A program made the position numbers and the translations under genes. From Flammeovirgaceae bacterium (GTDB taxonomy: Bacteria > Bacteroidota > Bacteroidia > Cytophagales > Cyclobacteriaceae): a stretch of DNA of 64,000 bases. This document shows, in pieces, positions 7,616-16,099 of this stretch. The notes below the pieces were generated by a model. That model saw only the letters and a program-made list of their open reading frames with translations. It was not told the origin of the DNA and did no database searches. The stretch's first letter is position 1; each line of letters starts with the position of its first letter. The stretch is taken from positions 1 to 64,000 of the forward strand of contig JAIYCV010000051.1 of assembly GCA_027487845.1 (NCBI GenBank). The letters are read 5' to 3'.

Positions 7616-9055
7616 TTACTTACCTTGGTTTGACACAGGTGCTGGCCCATCTGGAATGTAAGCCTTGTAGACTTCTTTCCCTTTTCGTTGCTCAAATTCG
7701 GCACGAATGTCTTTTCTGACTTGTTCATTTTCGAATAAGTCAACCATCGTCATTCCTAATGACTTTGCTGCCAGCACTAACCCCTTATGACCGATACTCA
7801 TGCCTCCGCAAGCAACGACACTCCATCCGTGCCAAGCGGTATTTTTTGGTGCAGTAGTTGCCACGAGGGTAATTTCTGGAACTAGCCAGCTTATGTCGCC
7901 TACATCGGTAGAGCCTCCTGCCGGGTGTTCTTGTGTTTCTTTCAGTGGGTATATTTTTCCATCTAAGCCAGATTGCTCAGCGTTTTGAGCTTCTTGGATT
8001 TTCTTCGCGAATGCAATCTCTTCCGCTGAGTAACTTATTGGGCCGAGTAGTTCTAAATTTTTTTGCAGAACTTCTGCGCCTTTTCTGTTTACTAGTATTT
8101 CGTAGTCACCTCCAAGGACGGTGACTTTCGCTTCCACTCCTGCAATTTCCCCAGCTCCCTTTGCTATTTCTTTTACGCGACTGAACACTTCATCTACCAC
8201 ACTCCGTTTGCTATCGCGCACCCACATCCAGACTTTAGCGTACTCTGGCACTACGTTAGGTACATCTCCACCGGCTTTGATGGCATAATGCATCCGCACG
8301 CTTGGGCGAACATGTTCACGCAGTAGATTTACTCCGTGAGTGAACGCTTCTAATCCATCCACCGCACTTCTGCCATTCCACGGATCTGCGGCAGCGTGAG
8401 CAGCTTTTCCTTTAAATTCCACAACAAAATCTACCATTGCTTGGGAGCTTTGAGTACTAGCGGCAATTTCAACATCCGGATGCCAGTCGAGACAAACATC
8501 TAAATCTGCGAACAAGCCTTCGCGAGCCATATAAATTTTTCCACCTACAGCTTCTTCTGCTGGGGTTCCATAAAACCGAATTGTTCCTTTTAGTTTTCCT
8601 TGTTGCATTAACTCTTTCACTGCTACTGCGGCTCCCAAACTTCCTGCACCAAAAAGATTGTGTCCACAGCCGTGGCCTCCCGCCCCCGCGTTGAGCGGTT
8701 CTTTTGTTGGTTGGGCTTTTTGAGAAATACCTGGTAGCGCATCAAATTCACCCATTATGCCAATGATCGGTTTGCCCGAGCCAAATTCGGCAGTAAATGC
8801 CGTTGGCATTCCGGCAAGATTACGTTTAACTAAAAACCCTTGAGATTCCGCGTAGTCGGCCAGCTCCTTTGCTGATTTTGTTTCTTGTAACGCAGTTTCG
8901 GCATACGCCCAAATCTTGTCGCTAACGGAGATTAATTCTTGTTGGTGTTTTTCAACAGATTTGATTATCGCTTCTTTATTAGGAGTTGATTTTTTAGTTT
9001 GAGAAAGACAAAATGTACCAGTGAGCAGAAACAAGAAAAAGATAGAATATTTCAT
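7616..9055 (-). CDS. Secreted M20-family amidohydrolase (AbgB-like)
   Basis: Metal-dependent amidohydrolase of peptidase family M20, closest in style to the p-aminobenzoyl-glutamate hydrolase subunit AbgB and related aminoacylases. The metal-site motif GGHGCGHN lies in the first third and is followed by GTPAEEAVGGK and DWHPDVE. The dimerisation-domain signature GKAAHAA is in the middle. A signal peptide (MKYSIFFLFLLTGTFCLSQ) supports the ATG at 9055 over the in-frame upstream start at 9100. Mature length (about 460) is normal. The substrate is not fixed by sequence. It is a single-gene unit. Confidence 0.87.
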   Translation of the reverse strand: MKYSIFFLFLLTGTFCLSQTKKSTPNKEAIIKSVEKHQQELISVSDKIWAYAETALQETKSAKELADYAESQGFLVKRNLAGMPTAFTAEFGSGKPIIGIMGEFDALPGISQKAQPTKEPLNAGAGGHGCGHNLFGAGSLGAAVAVKELMQQGKLKGTIRFYGTPAEEAVGGKIYMAREGLFADLDVCLDWHPDVEIAASTQSSQAMVDFVVEFKGKAAHAAADPWNGRSAVDGLEAFTHGVNLLREHVRPSVRMHYAIKAGGDVPNVVPEYAKVWMWVRDSKRSVVDEVFSRVKEIAKGAGEIAGVEAKVTVLGGDYEILVNRKGAEVLQKNLELLGPISYSAEEIAFAKKIQEAQNAEQSGLDGKIYPLKETQEHPAGGSTDVGDISWLVPEITLVATTAPKNTAWHGWSVVACGGMSIGHKGLVLAAKSLGMTMVDLFENEQVRKDIRAEFEQRKGKEVYKAYIPDGPAPVSNQGK

Positions 9056-9220
9056 AGTGTGAATCGATAAATTTAAAGTAGTAGCGTGCAATTTATTCAT
9101 AATGATAATGCAATCTTTTGGAAAATGAAATGAACCGATTTGCTTTTTCTCGTCATTTCGCTAAACAAGTTGCTTTTGTTTTAGTAGTTTGATGGTTCTT
9201 CAAAAAGAGATTTCGTTGAC

Positions 9221-10267
9221 TTACTTATAATTCAATTCTTTCGGCTTTGAAATCCGCCAGATAAATCCATCGAGTATATAATGTGTAATTTGGGGTAAAG
9301 CCAATAATGGAACAAGAACTGATAGCATCCAATGATTGGATACTTGAGGAAGGGAATTGAAAATTGAGAAGAGTTCTTCATGATCCCTCCAAATTAAGCT
9401 ATCCCAAAGTCCTTCTTCAAAATAGGATAACGTTATGATCGTTCCAATAAATAGCAAAGTACTTTTCCAAACTGTATCTATTTTTGATTTTGAACTGCGG
9501 AAATACACAAGGGCCATATAAGGCACTCCATGCGCGATTACGTTCAGCATCGTGAAAATTAGATCTCCTTTAAACGTAATAATCCCAAGGTGCCACGAAA
9601 GGTAGGTTCCAACAATCAATAAATTCTTAGGAATGTTAAATTTATTAGTTCTTCGGATGTGATAGATTTCGGTGAAAACATAAATTACAATGATAATCCA
9701 GTATGTCCATGTGCATATAAATCCCAGCTGACTTGGTAAGGAAATTAAATCGCCTTCCACGAACCAATGAAGATCTTTAGAGCGATAAAAATGCCAGTAC
9801 AGCATAGGATATAATGTTGCATTGTAAATTACTAGGTTGTCGATCGTAACTCGAAACTTTGTCTTTAGTTCTTTTCTTGTATAGAGCCTCAAAAACCCAT
9901 ATTGCTGGCGTACGAAGTGAAAAACTGCTAGGTAGGCTAATGTTCGCCAGAACGCCATCGCACCGATAAAATGTAAAATAACGCCCCCAATGAGTGACAT
10001 AATAGGAATCCATATTAACCGCCCTTTATTTTTTTCAAACGTCTCTTTTTCCCAATAAAATCTAAACAGAGTGCTGTATACATGAGCTACATCAATACTT
10101 AGCACTAAGACGACCCACCAAAAGGTTGTAACTTCTGAAGTTGATCGGAAATAACTTGGAAATAGCAGTAAGAAAAAGATCGGTAAGAACAACGGAGCCA
10201 AGATGAAAAGTAGGTCATTCCGTCTATTACTTAGCCACGGTTGAAAGCTGAGAGAGAGATTTTTCAT
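9221..10267 (-). CDS. Histidine-rich polytopic membrane protein, last gene of the SpeD/SpeE-like operon
   Basis: A 348-residue integral membrane protein with about eight hydrophobic helices; I do not recognise a named family. Eleven histidines occur, several inside or at the edge of helices: His62 (DVAHVYS), His99, His117 (FHFVRQQYG), His226 (LSWHLGI), His246 (VIAHGVPY) and His329 (QITHYILDGF). That pattern is reminiscent of membrane-bound di-metal or haem enzymes, but this is only an impression. Its ATG overlaps the TGA of the upstream FAD-oxidoreductase gene by four bases (ATGA), so translation is probably coupled. Possibly a lipid- or amine-modifying membrane enzyme, or a transporter. Confidence 0.7.
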   Translation of the reverse strand: MKNLSLSFQPWLSNRRNDLLFILAPLFLPIFFLLLFPSYFRSTSEVTTFWWVVLVLSIDVAHVYSTLFRFYWEKETFEKNKGRLIWIPIMSLIGGVILHFIGAMAFWRTLAYLAVFHFVRQQYGFLRLYTRKELKTKFRVTIDNLVIYNATLYPMLYWHFYRSKDLHWFVEGDLISLPSQLGFICTWTYWIIIVIYVFTEIYHIRRTNKFNIPKNLLIVGTYLSWHLGIITFKGDLIFTMLNVIAHGVPYMALVYFRSSKSKIDTVWKSTLLFIGTIITLSYFEEGLWDSLIWRDHEELFSIFNSLPQVSNHWMLSVLVPLLALPQITHYILDGFIWRISKPKELNYK

Positions 10268-11862
10268 ACCGTTATCATTTTTGCAGTTTGCGTTCCAACA
10301 AAAAAAGCTTGTTCAAAAATAGAGATACCAGATGTGTCTGTATGAACAAAAAATATTTTCTGCCCTATTGGGGCTGATGCATCGAATGATGTTTTTGAGA
10401 TAAAATTTACTGAAGGTCTTATCATGCCATGCCCCCACAACCAGATATCGACTTCTTCGATCGAATGTTCGATAGTTGGATGTGGAAGTTTCAAGTCTTC
10501 AATTGCCAACTCATACCAATCTTTAAAACTACGTTGGTGAGATTGCTTTCTTTCGGCATTTGAATCGGCTCCAGTCAATGGAAGATAATAGGTTATCACT
10601 TGCCTATCTGAAAACAATTGAATGTTTTGGTGATTTGAATTTACGTAGCCCAATGATTTGCTCCCATAAATGACGTTATCCCATGATAATCGCTCTCCAC
10701 GTTTTTCTTCTAAATGGTTTGAACACTTAATGTTGGCTACCATCCAAGGGGCATAAGAGAATTGTGCGTAGTCAATTTTTCGTTCAAGTGTTCCCGACAG
10801 TATTCTTTGATTAATAAATTGAGGGGTTGCAAGTATTACTTTTTCTGAAACTAACCGGATGGATTCTTCTTTAATAGCATCGAAATAATCTACTATGCAC
10901 TTGCCGTTTTCATAGCCAACTTGAAACACCATGCTGTTAGTTGTAGTTTCTTTTACAGCATATTTCATTAGTTTATTTACTAACCATCCATTTCCCTCCG
11001 GCCAAGTTAAGACTGCATCAGGCTGAGCATTGCTTGCCGAACCTTTTCTTGAGCAGAAGTAGTGAATGCCTGCCCAAGCAGAGATAGTTGAAATGGTGCC
11101 TCCAAAATCATCTGCACAACAATAATTTAGATACCATAATAGATGAGGCGAGGAAAGTTTATGTTGCTGAATAAAAAATTCGAATGTTATGGTATCTAGT
11201 TTTTTGATCGATGGATCGTCCGAACAAAAATGCAGCGGTATGCAAAAGGCTTCCTTTCCATCAGAACCTTTAAGTGCTTTAAATTTTTTGACTAATTCAT
11301 TAAACTTATCAAAGTCTTCGGTCGATTTGCGGTCGACACCATTCACTGGAATAATTCCTTCCTGCCAATGATTGTTGATGTACAACCTTTCTTTGGGATC
11401 AAAACATAAGTAATATTCATTGTAGGTGGGTTTTCCATTTTCGTATCCTGTTATCACATTTTCTTCTTCCAGAAAGGATAATAGGTCTTTATCATAAGTT
11501 CCAGGAATGGGCAGATAATGTGCACCTAAAGGATAAGAAGAAACAGAATTCTTATCCGAGTGCGAATTTCCCCCAACTTTGTCTTCTAACTCGATGAGCC
11601 TAAATTCTATTCCTCTTTGCTTTAAGATACGGGCAGCCGCAAGTCCCGAAACCCCGCCACCGACAATGGCTACTTCGGTCTTAATGATTTGTGTCGGTTT
11701 TGGAAAGGTGCCCGTCCGAAGCTTATGGCCCAGCGTGTGATTCGGCCCCCTGAGTGTTTCTCTTCGATCAATTTTTGGCGAACAACCTGAATAGGATGAA
11801 GCGAGTGCAATAGTCGAACTTAACCCAATTCCCTTTATTAGAAAATTTCTTCTACTAATCAT
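10264..11862 (-). CDS. Tat-exported FAD-dependent amine-oxidase-like protein
   Basis: FAD-dependent oxidoreductase of the flavin monoamine-oxidase/NAD(P)-binding-like type, 532 residues from the ATG at 11862. The N-terminus carries a twin-arginine signal (SRRNFLIKG followed by a hydrophobic stretch), predicting folded, cofactor-loaded export. A Cys in YSGCSP after the hydrophobic stretch could be lipidated but fits the lipobox poorly. The dinucleotide-binding motif VAIVGGGVSGLAAARIL comes next, then GGNSHSD where FAD enzymes bind the cofactor. I prefer 11862 to the upstream in-frame start at 11883 because its ATG overlaps the upstream gene's TGA by four bases and begins exactly before the Tat motif. 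The context suggests an amine as substrate; this is inference. Confidence 0.82.
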   Translation of the reverse strand: MISRRNFLIKGIGLSSTIALASSYSGCSPKIDRRETLRGPNHTLGHKLRTGTFPKPTQIIKTEVAIVGGGVSGLAAARILKQRGIEFRLIELEDKVGGNSHSDKNSVSSYPLGAHYLPIPGTYDKDLLSFLEEENVITGYENGKPTYNEYYLCFDPKERLYINNHWQEGIIPVNGVDRKSTEDFDKFNELVKKFKALKGSDGKEAFCIPLHFCSDDPSIKKLDTITFEFFIQQHKLSSPHLLWYLNYCCADDFGGTISTISAWAGIHYFCSRKGSASNAQPDAVLTWPEGNGWLVNKLMKYAVKETTTNSMVFQVGYENGKCIVDYFDAIKEESIRLVSEKVILATPQFINQRILSGTLERKIDYAQFSYAPWMVANIKCSNHLEEKRGERLSWDNVIYGSKSLGYVNSNHQNIQLFSDRQVITYYLPLTGADSNAERKQSHQRSFKDWYELAIEDLKLPHPTIEHSIEEVDIWLWGHGMIRPSVNFISKTSFDASAPIGQKIFFVHTDTSGISIFEQAFFVGTQTAKMITV

Positions 11863-13391
11863 TGTTGAGTATAGTGTGACCACTCTTTTTCGAACGTCTG
11901 TACGAGGAACTGGTCATTCAATGTATTTATCTTACTCGGAACTCTGCTCATATCAGGTGGAAAATAAACTAACTGTTGAAAAGTTTCCCTATTTATGAAG
12001 TTCAAATTTTCAATTTTTGGTATTATGTCCGTTGTTGGAAGCGCAGTAGGAGATGCTAATACAAAGCCCCATTCGCCAAAAGAGGGAAGGTAGCAATGAT
12101 AGGGGAGTGTATTAAAACCAGCTTTTAGCAACGTTTCATTTACAATCCAATAAGACTTTCGCGCGAAATAGGGCGAGGTCGATTGAATGACCACACAGCC
12201 CTTGCGATTGACTATCTTTTTCAATTCTTTGTAAAATGATAAACTGTACAGCTTGCCTAAAGAGTAATTTGAAGGATCAGGAAAATCAATGATAACGAAA
12301 TCAAATAGCTGAGTTTGTCTTCTAACCCAAACGAAAGCGTCTTGATTGATTACGGTTAATTTTTTTGAAAAGAGTGAAGATTTATTTAAATCACTTAATA
12401 AAGAATTGGACTTAAACAATTCAATTATTGATGGATCGAGATCTACCAACGTGATTGATTCAATCTCTGGGTATTTCAATACTTCTCTTACTGCTAATCC
12501 ATCGCCACCTCCCAACACTAAAATTTTTTTTGGATTCGCAACATTTAGCATTCCTGGATGCACTAGTGCTTCGTGGTACCGATATTCGTCCTTCGAACTG
12601 AATTGCAAATTGCCATTTAAGAAGAGCCGAATATCTTCACTGTTTTTCGTGACAATTATCCGCTGGTACGGGCTCGATTTCGAATAAATTATCTTATCAG
12701 AATATGCCATCGATTCGGCCATCCTTAAGAGGCTTTCCGAAAAAATAACCCCTAGAACAAGGAAGATAATTGCAACTATTCCTTCGATGATGATAAACCT
12801 TGATCCAGGAATATCCGACCGAAAGCGGAAACAGATAAAGACAGCCACTAAAACATTGAATAAGCCAAAGAACAAAGACGTTTTCATTATTCCCAGATAA
12901 GGAATTAGAACCAGCGGAAAAATAATGGATGCCAAAAGAGCACCAATATAGTCTACCGTAAATATCTTTGATACTAGATCTGAGAATTCGATTCTGTCTT
13001 TGAGAATCCGCATTAAAAGCGGTAACTCTAGACCTACCAAAATCCCGGTTAGGCCAACGAGCAAGTACAATATCAACTTAAAATACGCGGCATGCTCAAA
13101 TAATAGATAAAGAATAGTTGAACTGAAACCTCCTACGAGTCCGACTAAGATTTCGATTTGAATGAACCACCTTATCAAATTAGTATTAAAAAAACGAGAA
13201 AAGAATGAGCCTATGCCCATTGAGAAAAGGTACGTTCCAATAATGATCGAAAATTGGGTAACTGAGTCGCCAAGCAAATAGCTTGCTAGGGTTCCTGCAA
13301 CTAGTTCGTAGATAAGGCCGCAAGTAGCTACAACAAATACTGATAATAACAGTAAGAGTTGAAAGCTCTTGTGAGAGTTTTGCGCTGCCAA
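11859..13391 (-). CDS. Membrane-fused spermidine-synthase-like aminopropyltransferase
   Basis: A 510-residue fusion. Residues 1 to about 215 hold some seven hydrophobic helices of the type found on bacterial membrane-bound spermine/spermidine synthases. The rest is a SpeE-type aminopropyltransferase domain: YRYHEALVHPGM (amine-site region), LVLGGGDGLAVREVLKY (decarboxylated-AdoMet site), VDLDPS, and FPDPSN, where the usual DSTDP catalytic Asp lies. It would transfer an aminopropyl group at the membrane surface. The start is a TTG 13 bases after the DUF350 stop codon. No ATG occurs until well inside the first helices. It is the core enzyme of the eight-gene operon. Confidence 0.85.
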   Translation of the reverse strand: MAAQNSHKSFQLLLLLSVFVVATCGLIYELVAGTLASYLLGDSVTQFSIIIGTYLFSMGIGSFFSRFFNTNLIRWFIQIEILVGLVGGFSSTILYLLFEHAAYFKLILYLLVGLTGILVGLELPLLMRILKDRIEFSDLVSKIFTVDYIGALLASIIFPLVLIPYLGIMKTSLFFGLFNVLVAVFICFRFRSDIPGSRFIIIEGIVAIIFLVLGVIFSESLLRMAESMAYSDKIIYSKSSPYQRIIVTKNSEDIRLFLNGNLQFSSKDEYRYHEALVHPGMLNVANPKKILVLGGGDGLAVREVLKYPEIESITLVDLDPSIIELFKSNSLLSDLNKSSLFSKKLTVINQDAFVWVRRQTQLFDFVIIDFPDPSNYSLGKLYSLSFYKELKKIVNRKGCVVIQSTSPYFARKSYWIVNETLLKAGFNTLPYHCYLPSFGEWGFVLASPTALPTTDIIPKIENLNFINRETFQQLVYFPPDMSRVPSKINTLNDQFLVQTFEKEWSHYTQQ

Positions 13392-13404
13392 TCTGCGTTA
13401 GCTG

Positions 13405-13611
13405 TTAACTATGGATAGCACTGCTAATAATTATGGCCAAGGCAATCATAAAAGCCGATGCCAAAAGTGCCAGTGCCATGTTTTGTTTCTCGATAATTTC
13501 TTTCCAAAGGTTTTCAGGAGTGATTTTCTCCCAAATCCAAAAGGCGGTTCCTAAGATGATGATTCCGATAAAAGAATAAACAATTGATGCAAGTACGTAT
13601 TTCCATTCCAT
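13405..13611 (-). CDS. DUF350 family membrane protein
   Basis: A 68-residue protein with two transmembrane helices (VYSFIGIIILGTAFWIW and ALALLASAFMIALAIIIS) separated by a charged loop (ITPENLWKEIIEKQN). This is the DUF350 (YjfL-like) unit; E. coli YjfL holds two such units, this protein only one. DUF350 genes are known to sit near glutathionylspermidine-synthase, PspA-like or aminopropyltransferase genes, matching the context here. It lies 13 bases upstream of the aminopropyltransferase gene. Its biochemical role is unknown. Confidence 0.8.
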   Translation of the reverse strand: MEWKYVLASIVYSFIGIIILGTAFWIWEKITPENLWKEIIEKQNMALALLASAFMIALAIIISSAIHS

Positions 13612-13640
13612 GGTAATATTGTTAAGTTTATTAATGAGAA

Positions 13641-13814
13641 TTATTTATGAAAGTATCGAGGGTGGTAAGTTCCGTTTTTCTCTGTTTTGGTTTTTTCTGT
13701 GGAAGTTGAGCCAAGCCATTTCCAACCAATGATTCCGGAATAGATGTAAAACCCAACAAATACCACAATAAATGCGATAAAATATTTAAGTGATCCGAGT
13801 TCTTTTAAGTTCAT
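13641..13814 (-). CDS. Small 57-residue membrane protein in the SpeD/SpeE-like operon
   Basis: This short gene is easily missed. From the ATG at 13814 it encodes MNLKELGSLKYF, then one transmembrane helix (IAFIVVFVGFYIYSGIIG), the segment WKWLGST, and a basic tail ending YHPRYFHK before TAA. It starts 6 bases after the stop of the DUF4178 gene and stops 29 bases before the DUF350 gene, so it fills an otherwise unexplained gap in a tight operon. The uninterrupted frame, good membrane topology (basic end and aromatic belt) and spacing support a real gene. I do not recognise a family. Confidence 0.7.
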   Translation of the reverse strand: MNLKELGSLKYFIAFIVVFVGFYIYSGIIGWKWLGSTSTEKTKTEKNGTYHPRYFHK

Positions 13815-13820
13815 ACAATG

Positions 13821-15704
13821 CTAATTATCATAAGGCGAATAATCGCTGTCGCTCCACCGTTTTCTTTCAATATGGTATCTCCTGATAAAGTAAAATATTG
13901 GAAAGATACTTAGTATGAGTAAAGTCAGCCACATGTTGCTAAAATTAGCTACATCACGAATTACACGAATTGAGAATTGGTTATTGTAATTGCTAAACTG
14001 CGGATAAATATTGATATGATAGCTTCCTCCAGGTATGCGAGAAAGGAAGGCCTCTTCTCGAATAGCGCCTTCAGACCAAGCTTCACCTTCTTCAACTCCT
14101 GAGTAATATTCGATCTCCTTTGAAAAATCATACTCAGAATTGTCGCTCTCGTTAATTAAAGTAAACTCTCCATAAAACCAATCATTATTCACCGGTGCAG
14201 TTAATTGCATAACCAGACTTTTGGAACTGCCTTCTAGGTAAAAAGAGGGTGTTACCAACATTTTTTGATCTGCAGAACCCTCGGGCCGATGAAAGGTCTG
14301 TTCAAAGACCTCTTTTTCCTTGGAAGTTTCTGCGAAAAAAAATTGAATGCCGATTACCAGAAAAAAGGTAATAAAGCAGAGTTGAATAATACTTTGTGGA
14401 GAAAAAGAATCAATAACCGGCTGGGTGTAGCCGCGTCCCTTTTTTGGAGGCAAAACAAGAGAAGTCGAGGTGAATGCATTGCTAATTTCATCTCTGCTTT
14501 TGTATTCACCTTCAAACCATCGATAGCTCGCGCTATCGTGTTCTGCCGACAGCAGGTAAGGCGGAGCGATATGTTCTTCGCAATGTGTCCCTTCGGTTAT
14601 TGAGAAAGCATCCGTGAAAAATTCGCCTTTTGCGAAAACGATTGTAGCATGAAACTTTTGGTATAACCTAAATTGATTGTTTTTATAATCGAATTCCGTT
14701 TTGGCTTTTGGTTTTTCGAAAAAGGGAACTGGCCTCATGAAGTTCCAATGACCATCGTATTCAGACAAATAAACCTGCCCTTTATTGGGATTGAATAACA
14801 GGTATTCCCGCCATCGATATTTGTATTTTCTTACATATTTGACAGCGAAGCTCATTACCTCGTAGGTAATACCGTCTATTTTGCCTTTTGCACCGATAGG
14901 AATTGCGGGAACGGCAACTTCATTAAATTTCACTACTTGCTTTGACCACTTTCTGTTTGTGAAATACTTGCCACAAGATTCACAGGTCAGGGCAAGGGTT
15001 AAACTTCTACCCCTAGGGATATTGACGTGTTTGCAGGAAGGGCAGGGAATTGTTATTTCATTTCTTATTTCTACGGCTTTATCCCAATCCCGGATTTGAG
15101 ATAATTTCAAGTCTTCGAAATCCACCCATTCCCCCAAAAGAAACTTCATCTCAGCATTCTGCTTTGAGCAAATAAAAAAAGCGAAGAATTTTTCTGTTGT
15201 GCCCTGCGCGACTTCGAACCCTTCATTAAAATCTTGCCAACCTTTTGATTCTCCCTCATAAGCAAGGTAGTCACATCGATCAATCAAGTCAATTACTACA
15301 TCGGTACGTTCCGTTAGGTTTACTTTTTGGGCTAAGTATAAATCTACCGATCCTTCAATATTAAAAAGCGAGTCCTGACAAAATGCATACCGACCAAATG
15401 ATTCCATTAACCATGCGTAGGCGCTATCTTCTTCCATCCAAACACACCAAAAATCTTTGTAATCTCTTCGTAGCAGTAAATGAATTCTCCCAATGATTTC
15501 GAAAGTCCGTTCTTTGTATTTACCTTTTGAGCCTATCCTAATTGTGCTCCAACCGTCTATTAATGTTCGTTTCGCAATATCAATTGACGTTTCATTCCCT
15601 ATAATATTACCACAGTTTCTGCAAACTAGCAACGTAGATAAATTTCCTATAACGGTATGGACTGTGTTGCATTCAACGCATATCTTCGTTTGATCTTTTA
15701 GCAT
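13821..15704 (-). CDS. DUF4178 protein with two zinc ribbons and C-terminal membrane helices
   Basis: A 627-residue protein. Zinc ribbon 1 uses Cys9, Cys12, Cys28 and Cys31 (CVEC and CRNC). A DUF4178 domain follows (from about 55: GSKGKYKERTFEIIGRI, with the conserved WxxxW region). Zinc ribbon 2 lies near 217-245 (CPSC and CESC), then a second DUF4178 unit (GAKGKIDGITYEVMSF). A transmembrane helix is near 435-455, an extracytoplasmic beta-rich part follows, and a last helix lies near 590-610. DUF4178 is a domain of unknown function that often neighbours DUF350 and spermidine-synthase-like genes. The gene starts 3 bases after the SpeD homologue's stop codon. It is probably the membrane scaffold of the system. 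Confidence 0.8.
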   Translation of the reverse strand: MLKDQTKICVECNTVHTVIGNLSTLLVCRNCGNIIGNETSIDIAKRTLIDGWSTIRIGSKGKYKERTFEIIGRIHLLLRRDYKDFWCVWMEEDSAYAWLMESFGRYAFCQDSLFNIEGSVDLYLAQKVNLTERTDVVIDLIDRCDYLAYEGESKGWQDFNEGFEVAQGTTEKFFAFFICSKQNAEMKFLLGEWVDFEDLKLSQIRDWDKAVEIRNEITIPCPSCKHVNIPRGRSLTLALTCESCGKYFTNRKWSKQVVKFNEVAVPAIPIGAKGKIDGITYEVMSFAVKYVRKYKYRWREYLLFNPNKGQVYLSEYDGHWNFMRPVPFFEKPKAKTEFDYKNNQFRLYQKFHATIVFAKGEFFTDAFSITEGTHCEEHIAPPYLLSAEHDSASYRWFEGEYKSRDEISNAFTSTSLVLPPKKGRGYTQPVIDSFSPQSIIQLCFITFFLVIGIQFFFAETSKEKEVFEQTFHRPEGSADQKMLVTPSFYLEGSSKSLVMQLTAPVNNDWFYGEFTLINESDNSEYDFSKEIEYYSGVEEGEAWSEGAIREEAFLSRIPGGSYHINIYPQFSNYNNQFSIRVIRDVANFSNMWLTLLILSIFPIFYFIRRYHIERKRWSDSDYSPYDN

Positions 15705-15707
15705 ACA

Positions 15708-16073
15708 TTATCTTGTGAGTAACTTTTCATAGATGACGGAAGCTGAGAAAAAGGCGACCGTCTCGGTATATAGTCTGTGTGTTATCTCAGAATTGTCTTT
15801 CAGAAAATTAGATAAAAAAACATCGAACGTCACATAGTTTCTTTCAGGCCAAGTATGGATTGAAAGATGTGATTCAGACAGACAGACTACCGCGGTAAAG
15901 CCACCGTTTTCAAAATTATGGTACACCTCTCCAATTTTGTTAAGACGCAACTCGTGAATTAATTGATCAATAAAAGTTTTGTAATATTCACAGCGTTTCA
16001 GCAATTCGGTTGACGAGGAGTTAAGGTTCGCTATAATATGAAGCCCTTCTATTTGCTTAGCCGGAAAAATCAT
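15708..16073 (-). CDS. SpeD (AdoMet decarboxylase) homologue lacking the catalytic Cys
   Basis: A 121-residue class-1 prokaryotic AdoMet-decarboxylase-like protein of normal length. The self-processing motif SESHLSIHTWPE is intact: Glu67-Ser68 is the expected cleavage site, giving a pyruvoyl group from Ser68, and His73 is the processing residue. In the Thermotoga enzyme Cys83, 20 residues after the pyruvoyl Ser, is the catalytic acid in an FTCG segment. Here the equivalent position is Ser88 (VFLSNF). The protein may therefore still make a pyruvoyl cofactor but not decarboxylate AdoMet normally. Other SpeD homologues are known to have taken on arginine or ornithine decarboxylation. It lies between the YiaA/B-like and DUF4178 genes in one operon. 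Confidence 0.82.
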   Translation of the reverse strand: MIFPAKQIEGLHIIANLNSSSTELLKRCEYYKTFIDQLIHELRLNKIGEVYHNFENGGFTAVVCLSESHLSIHTWPERNYVTFDVFLSNFLKDNSEITHRLYTETVAFFSASVIYEKLLTR

Positions 16074-16099
16074 TTGATTTTATTTTATGGACGGTTTCA

